Shown here one piece after another: positions 31,141 through 42,369 of a stretch of 64,000 nucleotides of DNA. The stretch comes from Zygnema cylindricum. Lineage: Eukaryota > Streptophyta > Zygnematophyceae > Zygnematales > Zygnemataceae. Position 1 is the stretch's first letter, and the number at the start of each line of letters is the position of its first letter. Under the pieces are notes generated by a model. It was given only the letters and a program-made list of their open reading frames with translations, did not search any database and had not been told where the DNA came from. The DNA lies in the NCBI GenBank assembly GCA_037447655.1, contig JBBHKE010000159.1, positions 1 through 64,000 of the forward strand, given 5' to 3'. A program made the position numbers and the translations under genes.

Positions 31141-31470
31141 TATCAAACCAACAGCAAATGCGGATAGAAAACAAAAATTACATTTTGTGTTCTGACTGAC
31201 CCCAACCACATCTTCGTCCTCTGGTGGGTGGATTCAGAATCTTGCAGAGCCATTTTCACATGACGCCGCCATTTTTTCGGCAAGATACGGATCGTTTCCC
31301 TGCCGCCTCGCTGAGTCACGCGACATCCATGAACTCCATACCTTTTTTTTGGGTTTACAGCAGTATTAGGGTATACAACAATATGCCGAAACAACAAGAG
31401 GAACCGCGCCATTACCGTCGCTATAATTTCAAGGGTTTATGAAGTGTTTTTGAGTAAGTGCGCAGATCAC

Positions 31471-31760
31471 CATGTTTGCTCATATCTCTCGCTCCCTCTA
31501 CCTTCTTATACTTCCTCCTTTTTATTCTCTCTCCCTTTTTATCCTTTTACCTCTTCCTTTTCGCATTGTCGATCTCCCACATTCTTTCCTATTTCCTTTG
31601 CTTACTTTTCTCTCTTACACTTTTCTCCCCTCTCTCTCTCACTCATTTTGTCCCATATCCCTTCCTCTAATCTTCTCTCTCATTCCTTCTTCTCAATGTT
31701 CCGTCTTTCTCTATCCTCTTTTTTCTCATTTTATTTGTTGAGCCTATATTCCCCAACTAA
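31471..31760 (+). repeat. pyrimidine-rich (CT) tract
   Basis: About 290 bp almost free of purines on this strand. It gives long spurious Leu/Ser/Phe open frames in all three forward frames. It could be a decayed CT microsatellite or the polypyrimidine-rich intron before the exon-like frame at 31765. The GC-richer sequence upstream (31140-31460) may be a promoter or first exon but shows no clear gene. Confidence 0.6.
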
Positions 31761-31764
31761 TCAG

Positions 31765-31930
31765 TTATCTTCCTCTCTCTTTCGTATGTAAAACTGTCAT
31801 CTTTGATCAACTTCTGTCCAACGGACGTTGTATTGAGGAGCACCCTACTGCAACAGTTGATCGTAGGGAAAAAGAAAGCATCATTTTGAAGGTGTTGGAC
31901 AGGATGAAAGCTTCTGGAGTAAACCTTTAA
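31765..31930 (+). CDS. possible 3'-terminal exon of an unrecognised gene
   Basis: After ACTAATCAG, a plausible splice acceptor behind the long pyrimidine tract, a frame of 55 codons runs to TAA at 31928-31930. Its composition is protein-like, with charged helical segments (RREKESIILKVLDRMKASG), and is unlike the AT-rich surroundings. I cannot find the upstream exons with confidence and do not recognise the family. It may also be a pseudogene fragment. Confidence 0.3.
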
Positions 31931-32612
31931 TAGCTTTGCATGGATCTGTATTTGTCGTCACTAGTCGTTGGTAATTAGTTAGTGTGTGTATTATTACCAA
32001 GTTGTTAAATTGTTTTTAAGGGGATTTTCGAGCTAGAGGTAGAAACGTTAAAAATTATGTACTACATAGAGCTCTGTTAAATATTGTAGATTAATAGGCA
32101 TATATTTTGTTTTAGTTTAACGTTGTAAAAAGATATCATCGTGAAATATACAAATTTTGTATTTTTTTTCCTATTGTTGTTAATCAATGATTTTATTAGT
32201 GTCAACTTATTACATATATTTCTATTAATTGTGTGTTTTTTAAATTTCTTTCATGTTGTACCGATGACCTTTTTCGCATTGAAATAAATTAAATGTTCTC
32301 GACATTATTTCGTTTGTGTATCATGTATATATGCTGAAAACATGCAATTATCTTTCTTATCACCGCGTATATTAATCGAACTATGTTTTTTTCGGCATGG
32401 AAGATTTTGCTTTCATTATTCAATCCAGTTTTTATGGTTTCAGCCTTGTCAAAATGGGTTTTTTTGCCATAGTAAAAACCCTCTTACTTGTTCGGAGCGT
32501 TAATAATGTCGAAATAAAATGTAAACTGACGGTTCACGAACCAGCGACGAACCAACCTCGCCGCTATAAGGTCATACGATCAGACAAACAACGTTACAAT
32601 GTATTCCATGAT
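31931..32612. other. non-coding stretch
   Basis: AT-rich with no coding sequence. CAGCGACGAA, the motif of the following array, already appears at about 32540. Confidence 0.4.
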
Positions 32613-33100
32613 TTACATTCAGCGACGAGCCAATGCCTGCTTTGTCGTAGATCATGATGAATCACTTTCGCCGCTGGATTTCCATCCAGCGACGAAACAG
32701 TCTCAGCATTGTCGAAGATGATGCTGAAGCAGTTTCGCCGTTGGATTTCCATCCAGCGACGACACAACCTCTGCTTTGTCGAAGACGATGCTGAAGCAGT
32801 TTCGCAGCTGGATTTCCATCCAGCAACGAGACAATATCTGCATCGTCAAAGATGATGCTGAAGCAGTTTCACAGCTGGATTTCCATCCAGCGAAGAGACA
32901 GTCTTTGCATCGTCGAAGATCATGCTGAAGCAATTTCAAAATTGGATTTCCATCTAGCGACGAGACAGCCTCTGCTTTGTCGAAGAGGATGGTGAAGGAG
33001 TTTTGCAACTGGATTTCCAAAAGCGACGAGACAATCTGTGCAACGTCAAAGATGATGCTAAAGCAGTTTCGCCGATGGATTTCCATCCACCTACGAGAAA
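32613..33100. repeat. 67-bp tandem array with a hairpin in every unit
   Basis: About seven units with period 67 (GGATTTCC at 32676, 32743, 32810, 32877, 32944, 33011, then 33077 after a 1-bp loss). Each unit carries the palindrome GCTGGATTTCCATCCAGC or a close variant, plus CAGCGACGA, TTTGTCGAAGATGATGCTGA and AGCAGTTTCGC. The period is not a multiple of three, so reading frames cycle; the 195-codon - strand frame across it is probably a by-product. Related CAGCGACGA motifs flank the array. Confidence 0.9.
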
Positions 33101-33667
33101 TTATCGCTGCTGAAAGGGCAATCACTACATATGTAGGTAAATATGCCGTAAAAATTATGAACTTCCTTGATGGATGATTATTCAGCGACGAAGCATACTC
33201 GTCGCCGATTAGTTTATGATGTTCAATGCCGCAATATATATAATTCCATACTACACCGATATCAAATTTTGAACACCACATTAGCATCATCTCAAGGTAA
33301 ATACATAATAAACTTTATATATGCATCTAATTCCACATTAAGCCAAACATGTAAACTTCAGAAATACCGAAATTGTATTATCCCATAAAAAAATCATACA
33401 CACATGAAATCTGGTTTTCCTATGAAGTGAATTAATACTAAACTTCATGGGCTGTCTACATTATTCTGCCACGAGCATGACTACTTCTTCGCTATAATTA
33501 AACTGCCATTCCCAAGCTATCATTTAAAACAAAAAAAAACAATACGTAGTTATATTATATCTTTAAAACTCGTTGGCGCTCATCCCTCCCTCGCTGAAAA
33601 TGCTATCTTTCTGACTGTCGGCATCTTCAATATTTCGGAGGAATTCTCTTGCCCTTGGGTAAGGAGG
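33101..33667. other. non-coding stretch
   Basis: No gene recognised. The GC content rises at 33570-33667 towards the - strand coding fragment that follows. Confidence 0.4.
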
Positions 33668-34015
33668 TTACACAACCTCTCTTTCGAAGTGGTTGCGATA
33701 CTTGGTGATTATGTCTTGCAATTGATGTGTGAGCATGTCTTCTTCCCACCGTCCATCACGTAAAGACAAGCCACATTGAATCATTGCTTTTTTCGCATAA
33801 CTAATCCTGTTTTTGTCTTGCATCGCGATAACCTCTCGGATAGAATCCCTTGCCAATTTTAGAAAAAAAGCCTTATCGGGTCCAACCAATTTTTCCGGAC
33901 CATCCACAGCTCGAAGGTTTAGCCCATTGCCCGGATTCAATTTGTAAAAGGGACTAAATACAACATTGCACAGCGGAAGATACCAAGGATATCCTCGTAG
34001 CAACAGCAAGAACAC
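33668..34015 (-). pseudogene. coding fragment beside the gypsy-type LTR, unrecognised
   Basis: A 115-codon frame with protein-like composition: Lys/Arg/Asp/Glu-rich, with segments such as VGPDKAFFLKLARDSIREV and HQLQDIITKYRNHFEREVV. The first residues lie in what may be the LTR end. It follows the putative LTR on the - strand, so it may be part of the same retroelement (for example the start of gag after a 5' LTR) or a gene fragment interrupted by it. No family recognised. Confidence 0.35.
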
Positions 34016-34019
34016 ACCC

Positions 34020-34440
34020 CAAGGACAGGTAAAGGCTGCGCTTTATTACTCAAAAGAAGATTACAACATCTAGCGCTTGCTGCGAAGGTCTACTCAAAGA
34101 GTCTGTCCTTGCACTAAGTCTACTCCACTATTTAAACTAGCCGTCGGCTAGGCAACCTATTACTGTACAATTGTGCACGTGGGCCTTCACGGTCAACCGA
34201 GATCTATCTAAAATATCTTTCTAGAACAATACAATTCAATCTACATTTTGCAGTGTTGCTATGCTGCCCTGCTAAATTGCTACGCTACTCTTCTGCGCTG
34301 CTACGCTGCTATGTTGCGCTGGTCTGGAATCGCAGTTGCGGTGCTCTGCAACCGCAACTATAGCAACCTAGTTTCTAGGCGCTAAGTACTAAACTATGTA
34401 CCTTGTTATACTGCCTCCCACTAAGGATTCAGCTTCCGGC
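34020..34440 (-). repeat. putative LTR of a gypsy-type element
   Basis: About 420 bp on the - strand, preceded by a purine-rich AGTGGGAGGCAG. It contains many imperfect GC(A/T)GC(A/T) short repeats (GCTGCTACGCTGCTATG on the + strand) and a CTATTTAAAC sequence that could be a reversed TATA box. It has no coding frame. No second copy was found in the window, so its exact ends are uncertain. Confidence 0.4.
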
Positions 34441-34454
34441 TGAACCTTATTTAT

Positions 34455-35760
34455 TCAGGCAAACTGCAACTGCCAGAGTATGTCATATGTCTCCTTGCGG
34501 TACTCTTTGAATTCCTGTCGCAGGGTGTCGAGTTGATTTTGGAGCTGCTCATATCGAGTCTCCAGTAGCACAATATGGTGGTTTGCCGTTGCCAAACGCC
34601 TCCGAGTGATTCGCTCCCGAACCTGGTCCTCCCCTTCCTCTAGTTCCGTAGTTGGTTCTTCGGGTGGCGGCAGAATGGCCGCCTGTGCCAGTGCTTCAAG
34701 TGCCAAAACTTGGGGAGCTTCGTGTTCCTCGGCTTGTTGTTCCTCTTTTGGTGCTTCCTCTTCTGGTTCCCATCGAGGTACCTTTCTTAATTTGAAGGAA
34801 ATGTCTTTTTTGGCCGCTTTTTCCCGTTGTAAAACGTTCTTCCGAGCCAACTTGAGTGCCCGTACCTCGGATATGACCTTTGCCCGAGAGATGATGTCGT
34901 GAAGGCAGACATCCCACGGGTGATAATGGTGAAGTAACTTGGGAACATCCACCTTGTACCGGTAGTGATCTTCGACCACCTCCACAAACGACAAGGCATG
35001 GGGGTTTAGCTGCACATAACCCTTGTGGTTGTTCCTCTAGTCCTTTGTCACCATAAAATTCCAGGCCGGCAGTGACGGTACGTTGGCGGAGATATAGATA
35101 GGGTTCCCGAGCTCTCCGGTAAGTTACTCTTCGGGCCATTCCGCAGGGTCCCAATAAAAGCGCTTCGCGAAGCTGAAGGTGAGATCCGGATACCAGGTGT
35201 CACTAGGGAGTGGAAAGAGATAATCGGGAATTTCTTCCCCCTTTTCCCTCTCTTTGCCTGTGTCCTCTCATCCCTTTCGAAGGAGAAACACATCGTCACC
35301 GCTAGGATACTGTGCCTCCGCCTTCTTTTCCGCACATTTAGAAGACTTTACATCTGCGGTACTCTCCTTATTGGGGTCCGGCATCACCTCTACATCCGAG
35401 GCGCGCTCCTCAGTTGGCGGAGGTGTTGGTTCTCGCTTAGGCTCCTCCGCCTCCGAGAGCTCATGATCTTCCTCATACTCTTGATCCCTTTCCCAAAGTG
35501 GGTTGTATTCAGGGTCTTGTGAGTTTTCCGACCCCTCCCCTACCTCGCTACTAGCTGTTTCCTCCGGTTCTGGCTCCACTTCTACCTCTCTCCTCTCGTC
35601 TGTTTCTACCATGGCCTCTGCCGCTACTGACAATCTATCGGGACGGGGCACATCCTTTTGCCCCACCCGTAGCAGTCTCTTACTTTTTGGTGGCGGAGAG
35701 GACGACGACGCCATAGATGCTGTCGTATAGGAAAATTCACGTGATTCAAGATGCGAGCGG
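34455..35760 (-). pseudogene. acidic, coiled-coil open frame next to a retroelement 3' LTR
   Basis: Reads on the - strand from an ATG near 35711 (ASSSSPPPKSKRLL). First comes a very acidic, low-complexity half (EVEVEPEPEETASSEVGEG). A break or two near 35268-35020 is followed by a globular-looking part (LSFVEVVEDHYRYKVDVPK) and a C-terminal helix of coiled-coil type (TRYEQLQNQLDTLRQEFKEY), ending at TGA 34455. It lies between the gypsy gag remnant and the putative 3' LTR, the place where extra or env-like frames occur in some gypsy elements. No membrane segment is seen and no family is recognised. Confidence 0.45.
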
Positions 35761-35910
35761 AGTGAAACACTCTCCAAACTGCTCGGACTCGGTTGGTCGC
35801 GAGAGCTGATGGCGGCTTTATCATGGAGGTTTGAGGGTTTCACGATTGGAGTATCGCAGCGTCCAACCTTTAGTAACCTGCGCTGCTGCGCCGACAACGA
35901 GGGTTAGTCG

Positions 35911-36760
35911 TTACCAATGTGGCAAGACACAACTGCGCCATGAAACTACACCGGAGTCCACCATGAAACTAGTTACGTTGACTCCGATTCGACCTCGAAA
36001 TATCAAAGGGTCTCCTCCTTCACCAGCTAATCTCATGACGTTAATTTTGCCCTTTTTGGAACCTCTCCGTTTTGGGCACTCTCGGGCCATATGGTTCGGG
36101 GAACCGCATTGGAAGCATAAACCATTTTGCTTCCTCCGTTGGAGCTCCTCTGAAGATAAGTCATTGGTCTTGGCTTTGGTAGTCTTACTCTTTTTCCGCA
36201 GCACGTTGACCACCTCCTTATCCTCATTAATTGCTCCGAGCTCCATGGGAGTCGGACCATCGTCGCGTCGACCTCCTCCGCCACTGCTTGACCCATAATG
36301 GTAAGGTCTACGAAAGGTGAATTCTACCGAATCGGTCCGTTCAGCAAACTGAATGATTGCCGAGAGACTAGGAGGTGTACTATCCTTAGCCAGTCATTGC
36401 TCCACATCCTTACTAATGGATGCCTTAAGCCCCTTCACATAGCGATCCACAGCTACATCCTCCGTCATCGTAGGTATTTGAAATTTGCACTCCAAAAACC
36501 GTTGTGTAAACTCCAACACTAAAGTTCGTTCCCTCAATAATGCAATTTTATCTCTCGCAACCTTAACCGTATTGACAGGTTGCCAAGAGTCGCGGAGGAG
36601 TTGGATGAATACAGCCCAAACAATCAACGTCTCATCATTTTCCACCATTTTCCTCCACTATGCTCCTACTGCTCCTTTAAGAAGACCACCGGCGTAGTGA
36701 ATCTTTTCACTGTCTAATAGACTAGGAAATTTTTCGAGATAATTTGCAATGGAGAACAAC
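35911..36760 (-). pseudogene. gypsy-type gag and protease remnant
   Basis: On the - strand there is a retrotransposon gag domain of the Ty3/gypsy sort (DTWLFSIANYLEKFPSL, AVFIQLLRDSWQPVN, LVLEFTQRFLECKFQIP), broken by stops. Then follow a Lys-rich stretch and the zinc knuckle CFQCGSPNHMARECP (C-X2-C-X4-H-X4-C, about 36120). At about 35950 begins an aspartic protease, VTSFMVDSGV. Reverse transcriptase and integrase are missing; the sequence changes to another frame at about 35900. It is a dead, internally deleted element. Confidence 0.75.
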
Positions 36761-38312
36761 CACGTGTCAAGGTTCTTGTACCTTGCCGGATCTAATTCGT
36801 CGAGAAGTCATAACTTCGGTCTCCTTAATTCTCTCTGCGCCTCTCCATGGGGTCGTTCACCAAGACGACATTCCAATGTTGCGACGGTGTGTCAAGCCCG
36901 AGTGCATTTTAGGCACACTTCTATATTACCGAGGATTTCCGTACCCTTTCTAACCGTACTGTTCTCAGAGTACGGAAAAGTGAGCGCAACCAGCCGGAAG
37001 GATTATGGTATTTCCTCAACTGAACCAGACGCACTTTATTTCGCGCCTAACGGAGGCCGGATGACAAAGTTATACCGTCTCAAAGATCGCAGTTCCGTCG
37101 CATCACCAGCCCTAGTGGGGGGTACATTGTGGATTGCCACGTAGACTTCCGGACTGTAATCTAGCTTATGCTGTTAGCTGTCTGTAGCAATTCAGTTCAA
37201 GTCCAGCTGACCAGCGGTCAATTAATTACCTTCAGTCAAAGCTTGGCACTTCCGTGTCCTTTTCTTTGTGGTTTGGCTTATAACTGCGGATCAAATAATA
37301 ACTTCCGGCCGCGAATCTAGCCGTAGTTAGATGTCTAACTTTTTGCCCCAAGTGTAGTACGGACTATTTTGTCCTATGTCAGTTCGATTGTTCTTGCTTG
37401 CCGCTCATTGGTTCATAGCTTAGTTCTAACTTTTCGACCTGATTTTGGACAAACTTTGATGCATAAGGCGCTTGGGGCCGAAGGAGACAGGTTGCTTTTC
37501 AGTACTGTCTCCTGTGAAAACCCTCAGAAATTCCAACAAACCTTCTTTTGGAGAATCTTTGTTTTGTTTGACTCTATTGCCATCTCTGTTTTGGATTGGT
37601 CCATTTTGGGAATCATAATTCGGGCTGGTGGTTTGGATTTTTCGCTGCTTGAAACAAAGAAGAGTCTAGTCGGTTCTGAGCTGCGGACACCGAGGGTTGA
37701 AGGAGTACCATACCTATTTACACTGCCATCGAGAGAGATTTCGCCTTTCTCACATTGTCATCGTAAATTGCCGGGGTAGGTTAAGCTTGCTTCGCCATCT
37801 TTTATATCTTCCATCTTATATTATATTTCTTTGGTCAAGGTGATATTGTTAAATCTGAAACAGCCATTCCTATTTATTTTTATATTCCCACGTGGTAGTG
37901 CATTTGTGTCTTCACTGGTAGTCTCTTTTGCTTTGGCGTGGACTTCCCGGAGTAAAACTGCAATTTCCTTGTATCGAAACAGTGGGTTTTGAGGGAACGA
38001 ATGCTATAGACTTCCCGTGGAATAAGCAAATTGGGGCATCGACCCGATTACCGAGAACCCAACCCCTTTCCCCGGCTTAATGGGGAAAGTAAGGGGGAGG
38101 GGAGATCTTTTCGCCTTCCCATGCACTCATCCCTATTCCCTATCCTTGTGCCTCTCCTATCTGTGCATGCATGCCTATTGGGAGGGATGGGGTCAGCAGT
38201 GGGCATTATCATTATTATGGAAAGCATTCGCATTGGTGGGTTCTTTGCAGGACGCCGAGATCGGCCATTCCGGGGAGCGGGCCCTTCCCTTGTGTTTCTC
38301 GGGCACGCTCGA
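36761..38312. other. stretch without a recognised gene
   Basis: Relatively GC-rich. Open frames of 70-136 codons exist on the + strand (for example 36749-37144 and 37369-37779), but none has a recognisable domain. It may include further worn retroelement sequence, since it lies between the gypsy remnant and a copia 3' end. Confidence 0.4.
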
Positions 38313-38398
38313 CAAAGATGGTAGCAGATATGATGACTACGCCTTTATCTGCACCTAAGTTGAATTTTTGTATGGAGGAATGTGGACTCAGTGGTTGA
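38313..38398 (+). pseudogene. 3' end of a copia pol (element F)
   Basis: The last 28 codons of a copia polyprotein (KMVADMMTTPLSAPKLNFCM.., ending CGLSG and TGA) match the ends of A1 and D. The sequence upstream does not continue the RNase H domain, so the element is truncated here. Confidence 0.8.
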
Positions 38399-38421
38399 GA
38401 GAGTCTAAAGGTTTAGGGGAG

Positions 38422-39472
38422 TGTTGTTTTGGAAACCTTGAGTCCTCTCTATATCTTGTTGTTATACCGCCATGCTGCGCTAAGTTTGACATTGAGCACT
38501 ACACTTCTTATTGTGCTGCCATGCTGTGCTGATCTGATATCACAGCTGCGATGCTTTTATATAACAGTTGCGCTAATAGATTATAGCAGTCTTAGCAGTC
38601 ATAACAGTCATAGCAATCACAGCTGAGTCATAGCAACTATAGCAGTCTGCGCAAGAAATGCGCTCCGAACATTAGTCAGTTTGTGTGAAGATAAATTGGC
38701 GGGGACATGATTTAGTTAGTATGCAACTCCAAAGGGAGTACACAGATTCGGTGCACTTCAGGCACACGTGTCTGTCTGCGACGAAGTCAAGATTGGTTGT
38801 TCTAGAAGAAAAAGAAGTACAGTTTCAACTGAGGACCGATTTACACGTGGAGGTTCATCTTTAGTGATGAAAGAATACGCCGACGGCGGACAGAGTTCGC
38901 CGTCATTTTTGGAAGAGAACTCTTGACTGCGCCGTCATTTCAGCAGACGAACTTTGATCGCGCACTATTTTATTTTAGCGGATGTCCGCTCCTTGATCGT
39001 TGTAAATAATTTGTGTACGGTTGACGGCAAGGTTTTTGTTTGATGAAGATTAGTGTACCGATCGACCATGGTAATTGTGGTACGGCGTGATCAGCTGTAG
39101 GTTCACTTGTATATGTAGGACTTGGATTATTTTAGGAAGGAGCATTCATTTGTATGGAAACTACAATGCGGTTTTTGGGTGTTTTGAATTGTAAGATCAT
39201 TGTGATATATTGGCAAAACCTTAGGAAATTTTGCATGTGGGTTCTTTGGTGTATATTCTATATTGTGGCAATTTGCAAACCTAGGGTGAGTCTGGTTTGC
39301 TTAAGGCATCATTGTGAAGTTGGTCTTTTGTGGGATTTTGTGAGAGTTTCCTCTTTGCATAATTCATTGTCATGGTAACTGACGGTGCTTCTTCATCTTC
39401 TTCAGTGGCACAAGCTGCCTCAAATCAACAGTTAGCGCCCGCTTCGCGAAAAGGACAATTTAGCGGTTTGCA
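38422..39472 (+). repeat. 3' LTR of truncated copia F
   Basis: This starts TGTTGTTTTGG directly after the purine tract TTTAGGGGAG and the pol stop, and ends near GCGGTTTGCA. As in the other families an ATG (39372) opens a Ser/Ala/Gln-rich gag-leader-like frame of about 33 codons before the end. At about 38580-38640 it has short CAGTCATA-type repeats. The right boundary was set by analogy with the D LTR. Confidence 0.6.
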
Positions 39473-39484
39473 GACTCCACCACT

Positions 39485-40084
39485 CCGGATGACACGTGGC
39501 AACATCTTATAGAGTTACAAAATCTCCATAACAGAAGACAATAAATTCGGATGTGACAAATGTAACATTATGGCGACGTCATACACTGTCTGTACAAACT
39601 GTACTCTGACATATGTACTTTATTGTATGGTACAGTCCTCTGATTGGTCAGTACCTCAGTCCTATGGGGTTTAGAGAGGGGTTTAGGACTTAGAATATTT
39701 TGAGTCGCCTCTCCCAAAGAGCATCTTGTATAAATGGCAAACTTTGGCCAGCCATAACTATTAACTTAGTTGACCAATATTTCAACGATTCCTTTTGCTA
39801 CGGACTCAGGGGAGTCTAGGCTACACAAGGGTGTAGTCAGTTAGAGCGTTTGTCTGCTATGGTGGTTGTATTTCTAAAGGAAAGTCGAAGTGGGTGAATG
39901 TGTCCAAATCTCATGTTATAACTTTGCATATGTGGTAGAGTTAAGCACACAGAAAGTGTTATTTCACAGGGATGAAGCTATATTGGGATTTTGATTGTCA
40001 AGGGGTCAGTCAAATGGGTTTATATCAAGTTGGAGTCCTTTTAGATCTCTGAATTATGTGGGCAATGGAGCCCATACAATTTCA
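39485..40084 (+). repeat. C-family LTR, 5'-truncated (C1)
   Basis: Matches the 3' half of the C2 and C3 LTRs: the TAGGACTTAGAATATT motif, TATAAA at 39730, the GGACTCAGGGGAGTC hairpin and an end ACAATTTCA. It then abuts, in opposite direction, the first 32 bp of a C-family LTR (40085-40116), suggesting that C1 inserted into the 3' LTR of C3 and that the left side was later lost. Confidence 0.65.
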
Positions 40085-40116
40085 TAATATACCTTATAAA
40101 TCTAGTTATTTCAACA

Positions 40117-41298
40117 ACAAGAAGCCTCTTTGTTTCCCTCGGCCTATCAAAATGCACATGCCCCTACGGCTTATTCCAAATCATCAAGTTTGGGACACCA
40201 TCATAGTAAGCACTCTTCTTTTCGTTACTCAAGTTAAGCCCAAACATTCCTTGGTTACCTTATCTGTTGTAAAGAAGACTTCATCCCCATACTTAGCTAT
40301 AAAGACTCCCTTTCTAGTGAAGGTATCAAATTCTTTATCATCTAATACAGAAGTAGAGACAAGATTTTTGCTCAGCTCAGAAATGTAGACTACATTTGAG
40401 AAGGCGAGTGAAGAAGTCTTACCCTCTACTAAGACTTTCAGATCTACCGAGCCCACTAGATCTGTGGTAACTATTCTCCTATCCCCATACTCTATCTCTA
40501 ATGTAGGGATCTTTCTTAGCTAGGTAAAGAGGTGTCGGTCACGACAGATATGCATGGATGCACCTGAATCAAGGATCCATCTTTCCTGTGGGGCCTCTCG
40601 AATGGCTCCAATGGCACACTTTTGTTTTCGAGGGATCTCCTTCTCCTCTAGATTCTCATCAAGAAGGAACTCCTCGTCCTCCTCCTCAAAGGACTCATTC
40701 TCCTCGGTCTCTCTTTTCACTTGTGTGACCACAAGTGCCTTTTTCTTCCCTTCCGAAGAACCCCCTCCACGGTTCTCTTGGAGCCTCAGCATTGCCAGCT
40801 TGGTACACTCCCCGGCTTTTTGCAAAAATGACAAAGACCCTTTGGGGGCCTCGATCCTCCAAACTGATCTCTTTCTCCTTTGAAGCTGATGTACGCCTCC
40901 CTCGAATTCTTCACCCACCGGTCTGTTACGGCAGCTAGAGCTTGAATGATCTTTCCTCCTCTCCGAATGGCATTAGTGTTCTCCTACATAAGTATCATCC
41001 GGACCACTATATTCCATGTCCAAGAACTGTCATCCATTTCCTGCACTCGGTACACTATGTTCTGAAACTCATCAGACAGCTTCATGATGAGGGTATTGAT
41101 TTTCATCTTCATTCTATCGGTCCACCCGGCACTCTCCATCTCCATATATAAATAAAAGAGATCATTGTTGAATATTAATTATTTTCTAGGTTTAGATTAG
41201 GATAGAAATGAGCTCCATGATGAGGGTGTTGATTTTCATCTTCATTTTACCGGTCCACCCGCCAATCTCCATCTCCATATACAAATAAGAGAGATCAT
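40117..41298 (-). pseudogene. copia C3 gag (3' part), protease and pre-integrase
   Basis: Read on the - strand: gag core with MKMKINTLIMKLSDEF-like motifs, a zinc-knuckle remnant (CHFCKKPG, about 40820), an acidic linker, protease LDSGASMHIC (about 40555) and the VDLKVLVEGKTSSLAF region. It breaks off soon after the pre-integrase start near 40140. Stops and frameshifts are frequent. It is most like family B. Confidence 0.75.
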
Positions 41299-41349
41299 TG
41301 TTGAATATTAAGTATATCCTAGGTCTAGATTAAGATAGAAAAGAGCAGA
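41084..41349. repeat. 133-bp tandem duplication across the gag/LTR junction
   Basis: 41084-41216 and 41217-41349 are copies with period 133. Each contains reverse-oriented gag sequence followed by ATCAT and the first 50 bp of a C-family LTR (TGTTGAATATTAA..). Thus the junction formed when C2 inserted was itself duplicated later. Confidence 0.8.
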
Positions 41350-41492
41350 GGCAGTTTGCCTCTGACTCCCTTCTCCAAGCCCTCACACTTGTTGTAGTCA
41401 CTAAAGGTTGGATACGGAGCTACAGCCATGGCTACCTAGGCCTTCTAAGAAAGACAGGAGTAGATATTTATAGATTTAACAAAAAGAGAATT

Positions 41493-41570
41493 TACGGACC
41501 CAGGATTTGATCCTGGTACCTGCCGTCCGCCAATCAGCAATACACGGTAGCTTTATCCTATAGACTATGA
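41493..41570 (-). other. tRNA-like segment antisense within the C-family LTR
   Basis: On the - strand a perfect 5-bp T-stem with 7-nt loop, CCAGG-ATCAAAT-CCTGG (41516-41500), is followed by GTCCGTAAA. Upstream is a TATAGGATAAAGC sequence in the D-arm position. The related segment in C3 is at 49936-50022. Confidence 0.55.
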
Positions 41571-42369
41571 TAAGTGCTGAGACATATAAAGTTTGAAAGA
41601 TATGTAAAGACGTACGATTACGTAAATTCATTTAACGGCTCAAACAAACATGTAACATAGACACAGTTAAAATATACATACAGCGTACGGTACTTCACGA
41701 AAAGAATACCGCGTATTTGTTTTGTCGTCGAAACAAATATCGCGCATTGATTTTTGACGGCTAAAATCAAATGTCGGTTTTGATCGAACAGCCACGATAG
41801 CGGAATAAGCGCTTTGGGGTTTTTCGGTCAGCGCCACGCCAAGCGCCACATGGCACGACATCATGGGCTTGCGGCATCTTCGAAGAATATGAGAACTAAT
41901 TCGGATATGGCAAACGTCAATATTTTAGCCATGTCATACGATGGACGTACAGAAAGTACTTCTGCACCTGTACCTTTCTATACGACAAAATCTAGTGATT
42001 CGTGTCATACACTAGTAGAGAGGGTTTAGAGAGGGATTTAGGACTTAGAATATTTCGGTAGGTAGCCACCTCTCTCTCCCAGAGGGCATCTGTATAAAAG
42101 TGTATAAAAGGGAAACTTTGAGCAGCCATATTTATCAATTCAGGTGACCATTTTCAGTGATTCTTTTTGTTGCGGAGTCAGGGGAGTCCAGGCTACAAAC
42201 GAGTGTAATTTGTCAGAGTTTTTGATTTACAGGGTGGCTGCATTTTTAGGGGAAGTCAAAGTGGGTGAATGTGTCCAAAACTCATATTCTAACTTTGCAT
42301 TTTGTGGTGGAACTGAGCACACAAATAGTCTTATTTCACAAGGGTGAAGTTATATTGGGGATTTGATTG

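Noticed and set aside
31444-31791. Overlapping open frames rich in Ser, Leu and Phe
   Set aside because: They come from the pyrimidine-rich tract, which lacks stop codons in three frames by composition.
32703-33290. 195-codon - strand open frame
   Set aside because: It runs through the 67-bp tandem array, whose period cycles the frame; the openness is a by-product of the repeat.
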